Below the pieces are notes generated by a model. The model was not told the origin of the DNA. It was given only the letters and a program-made list of their open reading frames with translations, and did no database searches. A stretch of 64,000 nucleotides of DNA from contig NC_016133.3 in NCBI RefSeq assembly GCF_000005505.3, positions 28,389,008 through 28,453,007 on the forward strand, in the 5' to 3' direction. The DNA comes from Brachypodium distachyon (lineage: Eukaryota > Streptophyta > Magnoliopsida > Poales > Poaceae). Shown piece by piece: positions 12,617-24,825 of this stretch (position 1 is the stretch's first letter; each line of letters opens with the position of its first letter). The translations under genes and the position numbers were made by a program.

Positions 12617-15580
12617 AGAGCAACTCTAGCAGAAACCGAATACCAAAAATAACTGTCGTTTTTTGGTTCGGTAAGAAAAAAAGGCCCTGAGTAGATACCG
12701 AAATCGGACCCTGACCTGAAAAATGTTTTCAGGGATCCAATCTCCCGGGCGAGAAATCCCAATATACGCGGGTTGGAGATCGGATTGGGGCCTTACGGAA
12801 ACTCAGCTGAACTCGTTGGCGGGAGGGAATTTCTACTTCGCGCTCGAGCTCCAACTACCCGCCGCCGCCGCCGCCGCCGATCTACTCGCCCGAGCTCCTT
12901 CCGGCCAAACACAGCCCCACAAAGTCCGCCATGGAGTTCCCCAAAGCGTCCCAGTGCGGATCCAGGGTGTTTCCTGGTGGCGCCAACCCTCCCGCGGGTC
13001 ATTTTCAACCGGAAACCCTGTGTTGGATGCTTCCAAACGAAAGAGGCATGGAAACTAGACGGGGCAGGGACAAGTCCCAACCCCAAGGGCACCACCGTTC
13101 CCGCGTCATCAAGCGGCGGCCGCTGTGCATGCGGCCGCTCCGTCTGCCATGCTTGGGGGGAACGGAGGAGGGTGGGTGAAGATGACGACCGGGATGAAGA
13201 GGAAGATGGCGGCCACCCGAGGCCCCCACCCTCGTCCACCTGCTCTGGCGGCGGTACCTCCGAGCCAGTAGTCGGTCACCCCACAACTGTTCGACGATAC
13301 GCTAGACAGGTAAATTTCTGAGCCCTCGGTATCTGTTTCGGCAAATTGTAGGGGAAGTCGATGAAATTTCTTTCTCTTCCGTTGTTGTAGCTTCGGTTAC
13401 AATTTGCTGCCCAATTCGTGCGCGGATTTGTTGGCTGAGAATACGGGGAACATTGATTCTGCACTCTTTGAGGATTTTGATGCAGGCATGGGTGTGAAGG
13501 GAATATGCCCTAGAGGCAATAATATTGTATTATTATATTCCCAAGTTTGTTATTGATGTTTATATTTCTATTCTATAATTGCAATTGTTCTTGAATGTGA
13601 GATTTGGAGGAAACCTCATTTGCATGTGTGGAAACATAAACCCTAACTTAAAGGTCCCTAGTCACGCCTCTTTGACTAGCTTATATATAATTGATGATTA
13701 TGTTTTCCTGATCATGAGCATATGATGCTGGTTATATATGAGAGCACATTGTTGGTTGAACAATGGTGTTGGATTGACCCAACTAATAATATAGCGAGAG
13801 ATCACATCGATTACTTATTATCGGTATTATTGTTATTGTTGTAATTATCATTATCCTTAGACCATGATAATATCGTATGATATTTATATCGGAAGGAGAC
13901 TTTGGTGTTACCTATTGTTTCCCGTAATAGGGTTATCATGACGGTGATTTCTGGGTACTCCGGAAAGTATGAATTGACTCGATAGTGCAATATTGGGATT
14001 TGCTGCTCTATCGGTGGAGAGATACACTTAGGGCGCACTCGGTACGACGATTTCTATCACCGTCTGGCAAGACACAAGAATGATATGATCATTGAGATAT
14101 CGGAGTACGGAACGAGTTAAAAGTACAAAACCGGTAACGGGGATAACTAGGTACAAGTGGAACAAGGGTTGGTTCACGGGCGTACCGGAAGTCTCACCTC
14201 GGGTTTTGTAAACGTATCGCGAAGCAAAGGGAAATGGTTTTTAGTAAAAAATGGTTCGCTCAAAAGTCTTCGTGGATGTGTAGTAATTATTGAGAGTGTC
14301 CAGGATCTTTAAATAATTATTGACTGGGTCATAGCTACACATTTTCGAAATTACGCGGTCACATGCTTAACGACGAATGGTTATTTGAAGGTCTAGAGTT
14401 TGGAATTTGGTCGGGAGTTGAATACCGAGACATATTTTCTGGAGGTCCTAAATATGATTTAGGAGTTACAGAAATGTTCGGAGTAATCACGAGTGCTTTC
14501 GGAAGGTTTTAGAAGCCTCTAGAAGGATCCGATGGAAATTCTGGAAGGTCAAATGGCAAAAGGTCAAAAGTCAAAGATGAGTCAAACCTTGGTCAAAGGT
14601 TGACCATGGAGGCCGGCCATCTTGGTTTGTAGAAGGGGATATAAGACTCCTATTAGGAGTCCATATCTATTCCTATTAGAGATAGTAGTCCTACTCCTTT
14701 TGGAGGAGGACTCCTTTTCCCCTTTGGCTGGCCACCCTCCTATATAAGGAGGGGTGGCCGGCTATAGGAGCACTCTCGCTAGTTGTCCTTTGCCCGTCAA
14801 ATCCGAGCTCTCTCGTCTAAAGTTTAGACGTCTAATTAGTAGATTGTCTACTTTCCGATCTAGTTTCTTCCGGCGGTTCTTCGTACTGGACGTCGAAGTG
14901 CTGCTGAACTATTCCTTCAGGACGTGTGGAGAGATCGTCCACTTCGATCTTGCGGGCGGATCGCTGTTCGTCTACTTGAAGCTTTCAGGCGCAGCAGATC
15001 GTGCGAGGAATATTCTCGCGGCTGGGAGGTATAACCTAGCTGCGGGAATCTGCTATAGGCTTCAACGACAATCTACTTCCGCTACGGTTGTTGGTACGTG
15101 ATCAATCTATCGCATCCGCATAGTGATCTTGGTTGGTTCGTTCGTAGGAAAATTTTAATTTTTGCCTACGTTCCCCTTCAGGGTGGGGAGGGGGCTGCGG
15201 AGGGGGCGGAGGGGGAAGAAGAAAACCAAGTGGAAGAAATTGATGAGAGTGCGTACGATGGATCCCAACAAAAACAACCAAGGAATGCAACCAACTATAG
15301 TGACTCAGAAGATGTTACTTAGGTTAAGGCATGGGAGAGCGTCTCACTCGATGCCGTGACCGGCAAGAAGTATTTGGCAGCGAATCAAGGACAAATTTTA
15401 CCGCCTCCTTCCTAATTATACCTCGCGCACTTTGAGGTCACTTCAAGGTCGATTCGAGTTGATCAAGTCTTGTTGTAGCAGCTGGAGTGCCTGCTTGGAG
15501 CAAGTGAGGAATGCGTTGCCGTGTGGATGCATAATCGATGAATATGTGAGTTCCATTGGCAGAAATTGCTCTCTATACTT
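12617..15580 (+). pseudogene. Harbinger-associated Myb/SANT-like ORF, broken, split by a solo LTR
   Basis: The element opens at 12617 with AGAGCAACTCTAGCAG. A GC-rich leader follows, with a possible start at 12931 (MEFPKASQCG). After a likely intron, coding sense resumes near 13390 and runs to 13494 (LLAENTGNID, ALFEDFDAGMG). It continues in the same frame after the LTR at 15186, with an acidic stretch (GEEENQVEEIDESAYDG) and NYSDSEDV. This resembles the Myb-like DNA-binding partner protein that accompanies PIF/Harbinger transposases in grasses; such copies are often labelled glutathione S-transferase T3-like in annotations. Breaks: TAG at 15321-15323, and an extra T near 15371-15375 after which the frame reads QRIKDKFYRLLPNYTSRTLR and then CLEQVRNALPCGCIIDEY. 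No cognate transposase lies beside it. Confidence 0.7.
13495..15180 (+). mobile_element. Solo LTR, BARE/Angela-like copia, with perfect 5-bp target duplication
   Basis: The LTR starts TGAAGGGAATATGCCCTAG and ends TACGTTCCCCTTCA, giving inverted ends. GGGTG sits immediately on both sides (13490-13494 and 15181-15185), which proves an insertion. A TATA box (CTATATAAGGAGG near 14740) marks plus orientation. There is no internal region and no second LTR, so recombination between two LTRs has removed the rest. The opening ATATGCCCTAGAGGCAAT is typical of grass BARE/Angela LTRs. Confidence 0.92.
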
Positions 15581-15704
15581 CGTTGAATTGTGAATTGAGT
15601 CTATAGATTAGATTTTTGAAGCGATCCCCCTTCACCAAGGGTTTGATCTTTGTGCTTACTTGTGCTAGTCCCTGGATCGACTCACTAGCACACACAGTTC
15701 AAGA

Positions 15705-18700
15705 TGTAATACCAAGATACAAAGGTCAAAAGTACTTTATTACATCGTATCATCCAGAACTTAAATTGTACTTACAAACTTGCATGACCTCCTAGGCCAG
15801 CATAAACAAATAATGTTCAAAACCATGATAACAAAGTATCACGAAGCTGCAGCGGAAAAGTAGAGAAAAAGGGCCTCATCTACTCCTAGAGGAGAGAGCA
15901 TGTTGGAATGTAAGCACATGACCCAGAGAAATATCGACGAACCTCACTCTTCGTCAGTTTCACCTGCATTATTAATTGCAGCCACTACGTGGTCAATACA
16001 TTTGAATGTATTGGCAAGCTCACTAAAGGTATAAAGGACCTACCAAGTACATGCATAGTTTGGCTAAGTGGGGTTTGGCTATTTTGCATAAAGGCATCAT
16101 TATTCAAATCCTATCATTTTTAGACAAATAGTTTTGAATTCTATTGGACACGGGGTAGAAACACCCATGCTCCTATTAACCTAGGCACATTGAGTAGAAA
16201 CATCAATGCTCCTACTCAGTTCAAACCATTTATTTTATTTGGAAATTTGAATGAGTGAGACTTTCCTTACAGTTCCAATATCTAGTTGCTCGTAATTGTC
16301 CGTAACCGGGGACACGGCTAAGTACTTAGTTTGACACTCTCGAGAGGTGGTACACTTTACCCACAAGAAATCAACGTGTTAATCCCTTGCTGTCCTCAGG
16401 GTAGAGTAGCAACGGCATCGACTACAGGAATTTTCAGAACATAATCCCCCAGACCACCTGAGAGACACGCCCCCACCTACACTGCTACATACCGATGTCA
16501 CCTCGGATCTGGATTCATATTTCTTACATCCATTCTGGCAGAGCCCATAATACCGTGTGGTTGTACTGGAAGCTACTAAACAGAAAACTAGTCCAGTCTC
16601 TGGTTACCCCGGGTGGCATCCCACATTGTGACGCAGGCGCTCCCCGAATCCACGGGGAGACGACCATGGACGCTCCCGAATCACACGGAGAGACGACTCA
16701 GCGGGCCCCATAGAAATGGACCTAACGTCACTACATTCGAAAACTCAAAGCAGCCCACCCAGGACGGTTCATTGAATTACTTGTTTTGCCATACACTAGG
16801 AAAATCATATGGTAATTCAATAGTATCACATTGTAATAATACCACCCTCGTATATTATCATAGCATAGCATTTTACTACTACGATAGCAATTGGTGGTGA
16901 GGGTCATGACAAAGGTATCCTATACTAGTAGGACAGATCATAGCTAGCATAGATACAATAATAATCCTAACAATGCAACTAATAAAATCTAGTGCTTAAT
17001 AAAGTAATAGGTGAATGATCAAAGTGAACTTGCCTTGGTAGTAGTTGGTATTCAGACACTCTTCACAGTCACATAGTTCGCTCTCCGAGAAAACTATACA
17101 ATCAGGCAAACATACACATAAATAAACACACCATACAAGCAAAAGAATATGTATGTCATGATGCAATGCAAAACATGTGACATGAGTTTGGTTTATTTTA
17201 TTTGGATGATCTGCTGATCCAATGCCTTGAGAATTAAACACATGTAATTAGGGTTTTTAAGCAAAAGCAAAAGCAAAAGCTAGGGTTTAAATCCTAAAAT
17301 GAGGTTTTATTTGCATCTGCAAAACAATTTAATTCAAAATATTTATTTCTCTGCCCCATTGGACAGAGGACATTAAAACAAAATTTTGGGCACTGGTTTC
17401 ATTCAAAAAGGACTTCTAAATAATTAGTTATGATTTAAATGGCATAAAACCCTAATCTGTAATTTGAATGTGATTCAAATATTCAAATTTGAAATTGGAC
17501 AGTGCCAAAAGATTCTACACTTCCTAAGGATTCCAAAAAGGTGTGGATCACTAAATTTGGCCAAACAGATTTAAAGTTATGATCATTTGAAGTTACAGGG
17601 GCCTATCTGCAAAAGTGCCTTTTATTAATTCTGTGGGATTAAAATTACATTTTTATTTTATAAAAACCGGGTGCCACGTGGCGCATTATTATTGGACGGT
17701 ACCGGTTCGGTTTATAAATAAATCTGAGCCGTTAGATCTAACTTATAAAGATCGGACGCTTCACAGTGCGTACCGGTTCGTTTTATAAGTGATCTAATCC
17801 TAGCCATCGATCTAGATCGGACGGATGAGGGGAGTTCTAGGGTTTACCGGGTGGCGCGGGCGGCCGGAGTCGGAGGAGACGGCGGCGCGGGCACGGGCGC
17901 GGCGGCGCGGGGACGCTTCGGTGACGTGGGCGCGACGGGGAGGCGCGGCGTGGCACGGCGAAGACAGGGGTGCGGTCGGCGGCGCTCGGGGACGGCGCGG
18001 TCGGCGCCTAGGACAAAGACGGGCGGCGGCGCGGGCGCGGCTCCGGCGAAGGATTCCGGCGGCCTGGCGGCGTGCGAGTGAGGGAAAACGGGGGGGGGGG
18101 GGGAAAGAAGAGGGGGTCGCGGGGGTTATATAGACGTGCTCGGGCGTGAAAATGGAAGGCCGGAGGAGGAGATTGCGGCGGCAGGCGCGCGGGGACGGCG
18201 GCCGGAAATCGCGGCGGCGGCGCGAGGGTTTCCTTCCGGGGAAGAAGCCCCTGACAGGTGGGCCCCACCTGTCAGCGGGTGCGGGCGCGCGCGTGGGGCG
18301 GCGGGGCTTGTCGGGCCGGCGTGCGTGCGGTCGGACTGGGCCGGTTCGGCCCATTTTGGCCGGGCCGGTCCGGTTTTCTATTTTTTTTTTCTTTTAGCCT
18401 TTTCTTTTTCTGCTTTTCCCATTTCTTTGATATCTTTTGTGTTTGAACTCCAAATTGGTCCAATCAAATTCCAGAGAATTTGTAAAATCATGTTCTATCA
18501 AGATACAACTTTTGGAAGTAGTTTATCTTCAAAAATAAAATATATAAAAATACATTTGCCCTATAAATGCCTTTAGGGCCATATATCTATTTAAATAAAA
18601 TACTTTTTCAACTCTAAATAATTGTCCAAAAATTATGGGATAGCTTATATATGCATTAAACCCCTTTTGTATATAAACCTTAATGCTTTGAAGATCCAAA

Positions 18701-18831
18701 GCTCAAATAGGTGTAAAGAAAGTCTTTTAGAGCCCTTTTGAGATTTAATAATTGAATTCAAATATGATATTGTGGCATGATGCTCATGGATGCAATGCAC
18801 ATGTAAAAGTTTGAAATTTTGCGATGTTACA
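15705..18831 (-). repeat. Long LTR (about 3.1 kb) of a gypsy-like element, minus strand
   Basis: On the minus strand it begins TGTAACATCGCAAAATTTC (at 18831) and ends TTGGTATTACA (at 15705), with TGTAA/TTACA inverted ends. A TATA box (minus strand CTATATAACC, near 18125-18135) lies downstream of a roughly 690-bp U3. Next comes a very GC-rich 300-bp block, then a long AT-richer part with AATAAAGTAC close to the far end as polyadenylation signal. This is the plan of an LTR. Flanking 5-mers differ (CAAGA and ATTTT), so it is not a clean solo LTR, and the left edge could lie further left. Confidence 0.6.
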
Positions 18832-18907
18832 ATTTTGAATTGGACTAGAATGCTAGTACGTATAGGTTTTGAACTTTTGAGTTTTGGTTGTGTGTGTATA
18901 TATACAA

Positions 18908-18950
18908 GATTTTTGGACTAGAGTGCATGATTTTTGGACTAGAGTGCAAT
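18908..18950 (+). repeat. Short perfect tandem duplication
   Basis: GATTTTTGGACTAGAGTGCA occurs twice in a row, about 21 bp apart. A related GGACTAGAATGC lies near 18842. The surrounding 18832-19425 is AT-rich and holds no recognised gene. Confidence 0.85.
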
Positions 18951-19425
18951 TTACCAGATTTATGAGTAAAGCAGAAATTTAAAAATGAAAGAATTAAAGA
19001 AGACTATGGTGCCTTTGGCCTAGCAATTTCTGGTGTAGTTACTTCATGCGATTGATCTTGGAGCAAAACCAAAATTTCTGTGAGGGAGCCTTTTGTTGTA
19101 CGTGTTGCCTTATAATTACTACTCACTACAAATTGCTATTTTGTATAATGTTATTTCAAAGTCATTTATACTTTACATAAAATCCTACTATGATTGATAT
19201 TGCCAGCTTCTTCTTTTTTCGGTTTATGAGGCACATTTTAAGAGTCCATATTTTTTTGTAAGCTCTGTTTTGAAAATATGGAAAACTAATTTCTATGTAA
19301 TTTTGGTTCCTATCCATGGAACCAACCAATATATGAAGGAGAGAAAGGTGGAAATGAATGTTGCATTAATACTTTGCTTAGCACTTAACTAGGTATTCCT
19401 TGGTTACTGCAAAATTTAAGATATA

Positions 19426-19722
19426 CTCCCTCAGTTCGGATTAAAAAGGCCTCTTTCAAAAACTTGTACTGTATAACAAAGACATAATAAAGAAAATGTA
19501 GATTTATTGCAAACAATACTACCAAGGTGAGACAAACACTAGTACCATAACAAAAATGACTTATGCATGCAAAGGAGTTAATGAATAAGTGGAAACCAAA
19601 AGAATTAGTCCATATAGTTAAAAGAGAGATATGTGAAAGGTCCATTACATTTGTGAATCGCGTTTTGAGCAAGATAGCTAGGCCTTCAAAACATGGATGC
19701 TAATAAACTGAAAATGAGGGAG
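19426..19722. mobile_element. MITE with Stowaway-like ends
   Basis: Begins CTCCCTCAGTTCGGATTAAA and ends with the inverse AACTGAAAATGAGGGAG, with AAGGCCT and AGGCCTT blocks further in. TA flanks both ends (19424-19425, 19723-19724). About 297 bp, no coding capacity. The stretch 19725-20066 has no recognised feature. Confidence 0.8.
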
Positions 19723-20071
19723 TATGATTCAGTTCACGCTTCTATCATTTCTTAAAAGAGCATGCACATTTACATGTTCTTTTACTTTTCTTTGACCAAC
19801 AACATAAATATAATTTTTATTTTATACAATTATGAGAAAATATATTTATAAATGCAAATAAAATGTATTTTTCATGTTGGGACGTGCTTTGCATTTCTTA
19901 AAATGCATGCACACATCTTCTATACCTAAATAGGAGATTCCGACTATCTATTTCTCTCAACATACAAACATGCCACCTCACTAGATTCACTACATTGCAT
20001 GCATGGAAACCATGCCACATCATTAAATCATGCATGTCTTTTTTCCCACTCGAGCACATACAGTTGGCGGT

Positions 20072-22586
20072 TGAAAGTGCGTGTCGCCCCATGTGTGGTT
20101 TTGGTAATAAATGACAATCCCTATGGACTAATGTTTTAGTTGAGATATATTTGAAGAAATGTTTCATAGGCAATGAATGAAGACCACTTGGTTAATTCAA
20201 TGATAAATGTCATGAAGATAAAGATATACATTGAGTTGTTGACAATTGGATGTGTGGTTTTGGTATCCGATGACAATCCATATGCATAAGTGTTTGCATT
20301 GAGCTTTAATTGAAGGAATGCTAGTATATCAAATATTGTCAAGAAGAAGAAAGTGAAGTTCCCGTGAATGATTAATATCTTGAGAGAATGATTACAAGAT
20401 AAGGATTCAACATATGGTTTCATGATAATGTTATGTTGAGCTCATGAGTTGAGTCATGGTTAACCAAGTCATGGAGCAAGTAATCGAGTGAAGAATCCAT
20501 TTGGTGTCTCAAGATTTTGTGTTAGAAGATGAAGAGGACTAAAGTGATATTCATGATATCATAAAGCTAGTGATAAGGAAATATAAAGGTTGACCAAGAA
20601 GAAGTGCAAATATTGGATTCAAGTTGGTCAACTCTAAAGCGTAATTATGTACCAATGAGATCTAGTGGTATGGTAAGCATTTGTCAATTGCGCTTTGTGA
20701 ACTAACCCATAAACTATGTATTTGGTATATCTATATGTGGGTTAGGTTAAACTCATGGGTTTGGATCAAAAAGGAAGATTTGATATAGCCCATGAGAGAT
20801 GAGATCAAGTGGTGATGATTCATCAAGGTTGAGAAAAGCAATATCAAGAAAAACACTCCGAGGATTATATACATGAATCATATGGTAAGCAATTGTATAT
20901 TGCACTTATGGACTAACCCATATTATGTCTATGTTATTTTTGGTTGAGGGTTAGGTGATACATATGGACGAGCTTTGAAAAACAATCTTATATAGCCCAT
21001 ATGGAGACGGTCATCAAGATTGACAAAGGGCAAGCTCAAGATAAGCATCCCGAGAAGATACATGCTTGAAGCTTGCCATCCATTTGGTGATAATGGACAT
21101 GTGAAGATGAGCTTAAAGTGAAGGTCTCCCACATTGGAGTATGGGGGAGCAAATTGAGTATGTTCACAAAGTGACCGTGATGAAGTGCAGGATTCCAACG
21201 TGAGACAAGCATGAACGGCTACATCAAGGAGTTTGGTGGGAGACCGGTTTATAGGTTCGATAGCCATTCTATCAAGAGAGCTTTCGGGCGGTAGCTTTCA
21301 ACTCGTCGTGCGTACAGTGCTCAAACCTTTGCATATTTTGCATCATCTCTTTTGGTTGATCTTTTCTGGTTTTCTATGCTAAATCGTAGAGCTCGTTGTC
21401 TTCTTCGAAACAAGTCCAAATTCATCGAAATCGGAATTCGTATGCAAAAGTTATTGTCGTTTTCGTGTGAGTGGTTCTGCAGCTTTTTGTAGGCCGGAAC
21501 TTTCGGGAAAATTCCGGGCAAACCTCCGGGTAAGTCCAGTAGCGTTTTTACTGTTCGATTTTTTGGTCCTGATTTCGTCCGGAACCTCCGGGAGTCCTCG
21601 GGGCTGTGGAATCTGGCCCCAACGGGCAGATTTGGGGGAACCCCTAAATAAAGGGCTTCTTCCCCAACGGGTAGGTAAGCTGCTTAGATCAAAATTTCCC
21701 CATTCCTTTGAGCTTTCTCCACCATCCCCAAGCCCCAAATCCTCCATCAAATTGAAGGGAGTTTGTAGATCTATTTGGAGGGATCATTTGTTGATCTCCT
21801 CCTTTGTTCCTCCTCTCCAATTTCTCCACTCCATTTGTTGATTTGGGTGAGATTTGGGAGAGAGGGATTTGAGCATTTCTTGTGTTCTTGCTTTGCATTT
21901 GGTGCATTGGTTTGAGCTCTCTTCCTTGATTAGTTCGAGTGAGAGCCCGTGAGCTTGTTACTCTTGGAGGTTATCCTCCTAGACGGCTTAGTGGTTGTTG
22001 CCTCGGAGACCTCTTTGTGGAGATTGTGAAGAGGCCCGAGGTTCTCCTTTGTGGTGCTTTGTGAAGTGGTTGTGAAGCTTGCCATCTCCGGAGTGGAGGA
22101 AGAAGCTAGCCATCTTAGTGTTTGAGCTCAAACTTTGGTGTGGGAGGCTGAAGGAGTTTGGTGTGCCCTTTCACGGCTATTCGGGTTACCTCTTGTGGTG
22201 CCCGCACCTCTCCAACGGTGACTAGCTTTCTAGGAAGTGAAAATCGGGATAAATCACCATCTCCGCGTGCCTCGGATATTTCTAAACCGAGTTCATTCAC
22301 TTGTGCTTTAATTTGTGATAGCCATCGTGCTTGAAGTCATATATTATCTTATATATGCTTTGTGCTATCTTATATATCTTGTACTAGCTTATTGATTAAT
22401 TTAAGTGCTCATCTTGTTATTGCTTAAGTTGTTGGTGCACTATAGTTGAGCCTACATATTTAGGATTTGTGCTTGAAAATATCCGACTAGTTTAATTCCA
22501 CATTTAGGATATATAGAGCTAAATCCGTAAAACTTTTAAAACGCCTATTCACCCCCCCCCCTCTAGGCGACATCGAGGTCTTTTCA
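20072..22586 (+). repeat. 5' LTR (2515 bp) of the gag-only element
   Basis: Starts TGAAAGTGCGTGTCGCCCC and ends GAGGTCTTTTCA next to the primer-binding site. It contains internal diverged duplications. GTGTGGTTTTGGTA plus about 45 bp recurs about 160 bp later. A block of about 220 bp from ATGGTAAGCATTTGTCAATTG recurs at ATGGTAAGCAATTGTATATTG near 20882. A CCTAAATAAAGGGCTTC near 21645 is a possible TATA region. The frames inside the LTR are not genes. Confidence 0.93.
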
Positions 22587-22588
22587 AT

Positions 22589-22600
22589 TGGTATCAGAGC
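22589..22600 (+). promoter_or_regulatory. Primer-binding site of the gag-only element
   Basis: TGGTATCAGAGC, complementary to the 3' end of initiator tRNA-Met, two bases after the 5' LTR end. It fixes the LTR edge. Confidence 0.93.
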
Positions 22601-22641
22601 AAGGTCTCTCTTGCTTAGGCTTAACCGCCTTGAGAGTAAAG

Positions 22642-24825
22642 ATGTCGACTAGTGGTATAGTGCACGATGACGCTTTTCGTTTAGATGGCACAAATTATCA
22701 CTTGTGGAGAAATCGCATGCTTTGTAAATTTAGGACCATGGGTCCAAATACTATGCGAGTTGTTCTTGTAGGTTCTTCCTCTTGGGATGATTGGAATGTT
22801 GACATTGAACCTAAGCTTGCCATTGACCGAGTTAGAACTTTTGAAGTATTCTTGTCAATCAACCATTGTAAGACGGCTCATGAGGAGTGGACCAAACTTG
22901 AAGAAACATATGGTGGGTCCAATCTTCATGAGGATAATATTCATTCGGAGGAATCAATTGCGGAGCTGTCTACTTCTTTATATCATGAGGAGCTTCCAAT
23001 TGCATCCACCTCCGAGTGCTTGGACATCATAACCCCATCTACTTCACCAACGTGTTGCTTGTTACAAGGTAATGACATGGTGAGTGGACAAATCATATAT
23101 GATGATGATTTTGATCTTAAAAGAGATGATTCTTATGCTACCAATGCTTGTAGTGTTTTTTCCTTGGACTTCAACATATCTAGCACCGAAGATGTCTTAA
23201 ATTCTTTTGTTGATAGTCCATGCATGTCTTCTAAAAATTGCTTGAATAAGTCTTGTGATGATATGCTTGCTACTCCTTGTTGCCATAATCAAAATGCTTA
23301 TATTTCCTCTAGTTCTTATATGGCTAACCATTTAGAGGAAATCAAGAAAAACATGGCACACATCATCAATGAGGAATCCTCTTCTCTAAAAGAACCTTCA
23401 TCATCATCATCATCCGGTTCTCTCATGTGCCTCATGGCTAGGGAGTCAAACGTAACTCCCACTTCGAATCCTCATTACTTCACTCATAATCCCGATATAT
23501 CTATTGATAGTGATTGTAATAATGATGATGATAGTGATGATGAGGCGAAAGCCACCTTTGATGATATGATTAGATTCATGACCACTCTTCATGGTGAAAC
23601 TTTTTACAAATTCAAATTCCTCATGGATTTCATTCATGAACGTGGTGAAACCTTTGAGAAAATGGAATCCATTATTGATAAGGAGAAAAGGAGAGTTAAA
23701 CTCCTCGAGAAGGAGCTCCACAAAGAAAGGATTAGAAATGATTCTCTTAGCTTGTCTAATGAAAATAATGATGCTTGTGCTACTAACTCTATTTCTTGTG
23801 AAGCATCTACCTCAAAAGAGAATGTTGAGCTAAGGGCTCAACTTGAGTTGCTAACTAGCAATTATGGGAAATTGGAAGAAATCAATAAAAAGATCTTGAG
23901 CTCTCATGATAATCTTCTAATCTCCCATGGTAGGCTAAAGTTAGCTCATGAGGCTATTATGACAAAGGTAATATTTTGTGAGCCTCATGTGGACATTAGC
24001 ACTACTTCTATCTCAAATGCTTTATTGACTTGTGCTATTCCTAGTAATTCATCTAGACATAATGTTGCTACATCTTGTGATGAATTGCTTTCCATGCCTT
24101 GTTGCTCTAACAATGAAGCTTCTAGTTCCTCTAGTTCTTTTGTTGATACTAACCTTGTAGAGGAAAACAAGGAGCTCAAGGCCCAAGTCACTAATTTGAA
24201 AAAAGACTTGGAAAGGTGTCATGATGAGAAATCCACACTCAACAATATGTTGGGTGTGCAAAAATCACCTCATGACAAAAGTGAAATTGGATTCAACTCC
24301 AATAAGAAGAAGTCCAAGAGCAATAACAATAAGAATAAAAAGAAGAGTCAAGATAAAATGAAGAATTTGGCCAACATCATTTGCTTCAAATGCAATAAGG
24401 AAGGGCATCATGTTAGAGATTGTCCATTGAAAAAGAAGCCTCTAAATGAGAAGCAACAAGGGAAGCGGCCTCAAGTTCAAACTCAAGTACAACCTTAAGT
24501 TGAAGAAAGGCCACTACCCATGAACAATCAAGCTATTGCTCCCCAAGTTGAGAAAATAAAGAAGAAGAGAAAGAGGAGCACATATTGCTATACATGCCGT
24601 GAGAAGGGACATATAGCCAAATCTTGTCCCAAGGGTAACACTTCTCATCCTCCCATTGCACTTAATGATTATTCTCTTAGGAAGGATAAGGTTGGCAATG
24701 TGTTTGCCAAGTTTGTTGGTGCCCAAAGTGGTTTGGAAGTGAAAAAAACCATTTGGGTTGCCAAGCCTATTGTGACTAACTTCTTAGGTCCCAACTTGGT
24801 TGGGGACCATCAAGCTCAAACTTGA
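22642..24825 (+). pseudogene. Gag-like protein of the LTR element, one internal stop
   Basis: The likely start is 22642 (MSTSGIVHDD); the open frame extends back to 22588 through the primer site. The N terminus has the copia gag (UBN2-like) motif LDGTNYHLWRNRM and EEWTKLEETYG. Next come low-complexity Ser/Asn/Asp-rich parts, a charged segment that should form a coiled coil (EKRRVKLLEKELHKERIRND), a Lys/Asn-rich stretch, and a CCHC knuckle (CFKCNKEGHHVRDC, near 24388). TAA at 24496-24498 interrupts. The same frame continues to 24825 with a second knuckle (CYTCREKGHIAKSC) and a C-terminal TIWVAKPIVTNFLGPN segment. Whether the stop is a mutation or is read through cannot be told from one copy. 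Gag packages the RNA and forms the particle. Confidence 0.85.

Noticed and set aside
12773..13321. 182-codon plus frame and a 148-codon minus frame at the start of the Harbinger-associated element
   Set aside because: They overlap in a GC-rich leader and lack recognisable domains. The coding sense recognised (13390-15580) is in another part.
17812..18576. Several long open frames on both strands in a GC-rich block
   Set aside because: Arg/Pro/Gly-rich frames appear in every frame of very GC-rich DNA. The block is the leader of a long LTR and no frame has a recognisable domain.
20929..22300. Minus-strand frames inside the LTRs, repeated in both copies
   Set aside because: They occur within LTR sequence, are disrupted differently in the two LTRs, and resemble nothing known.
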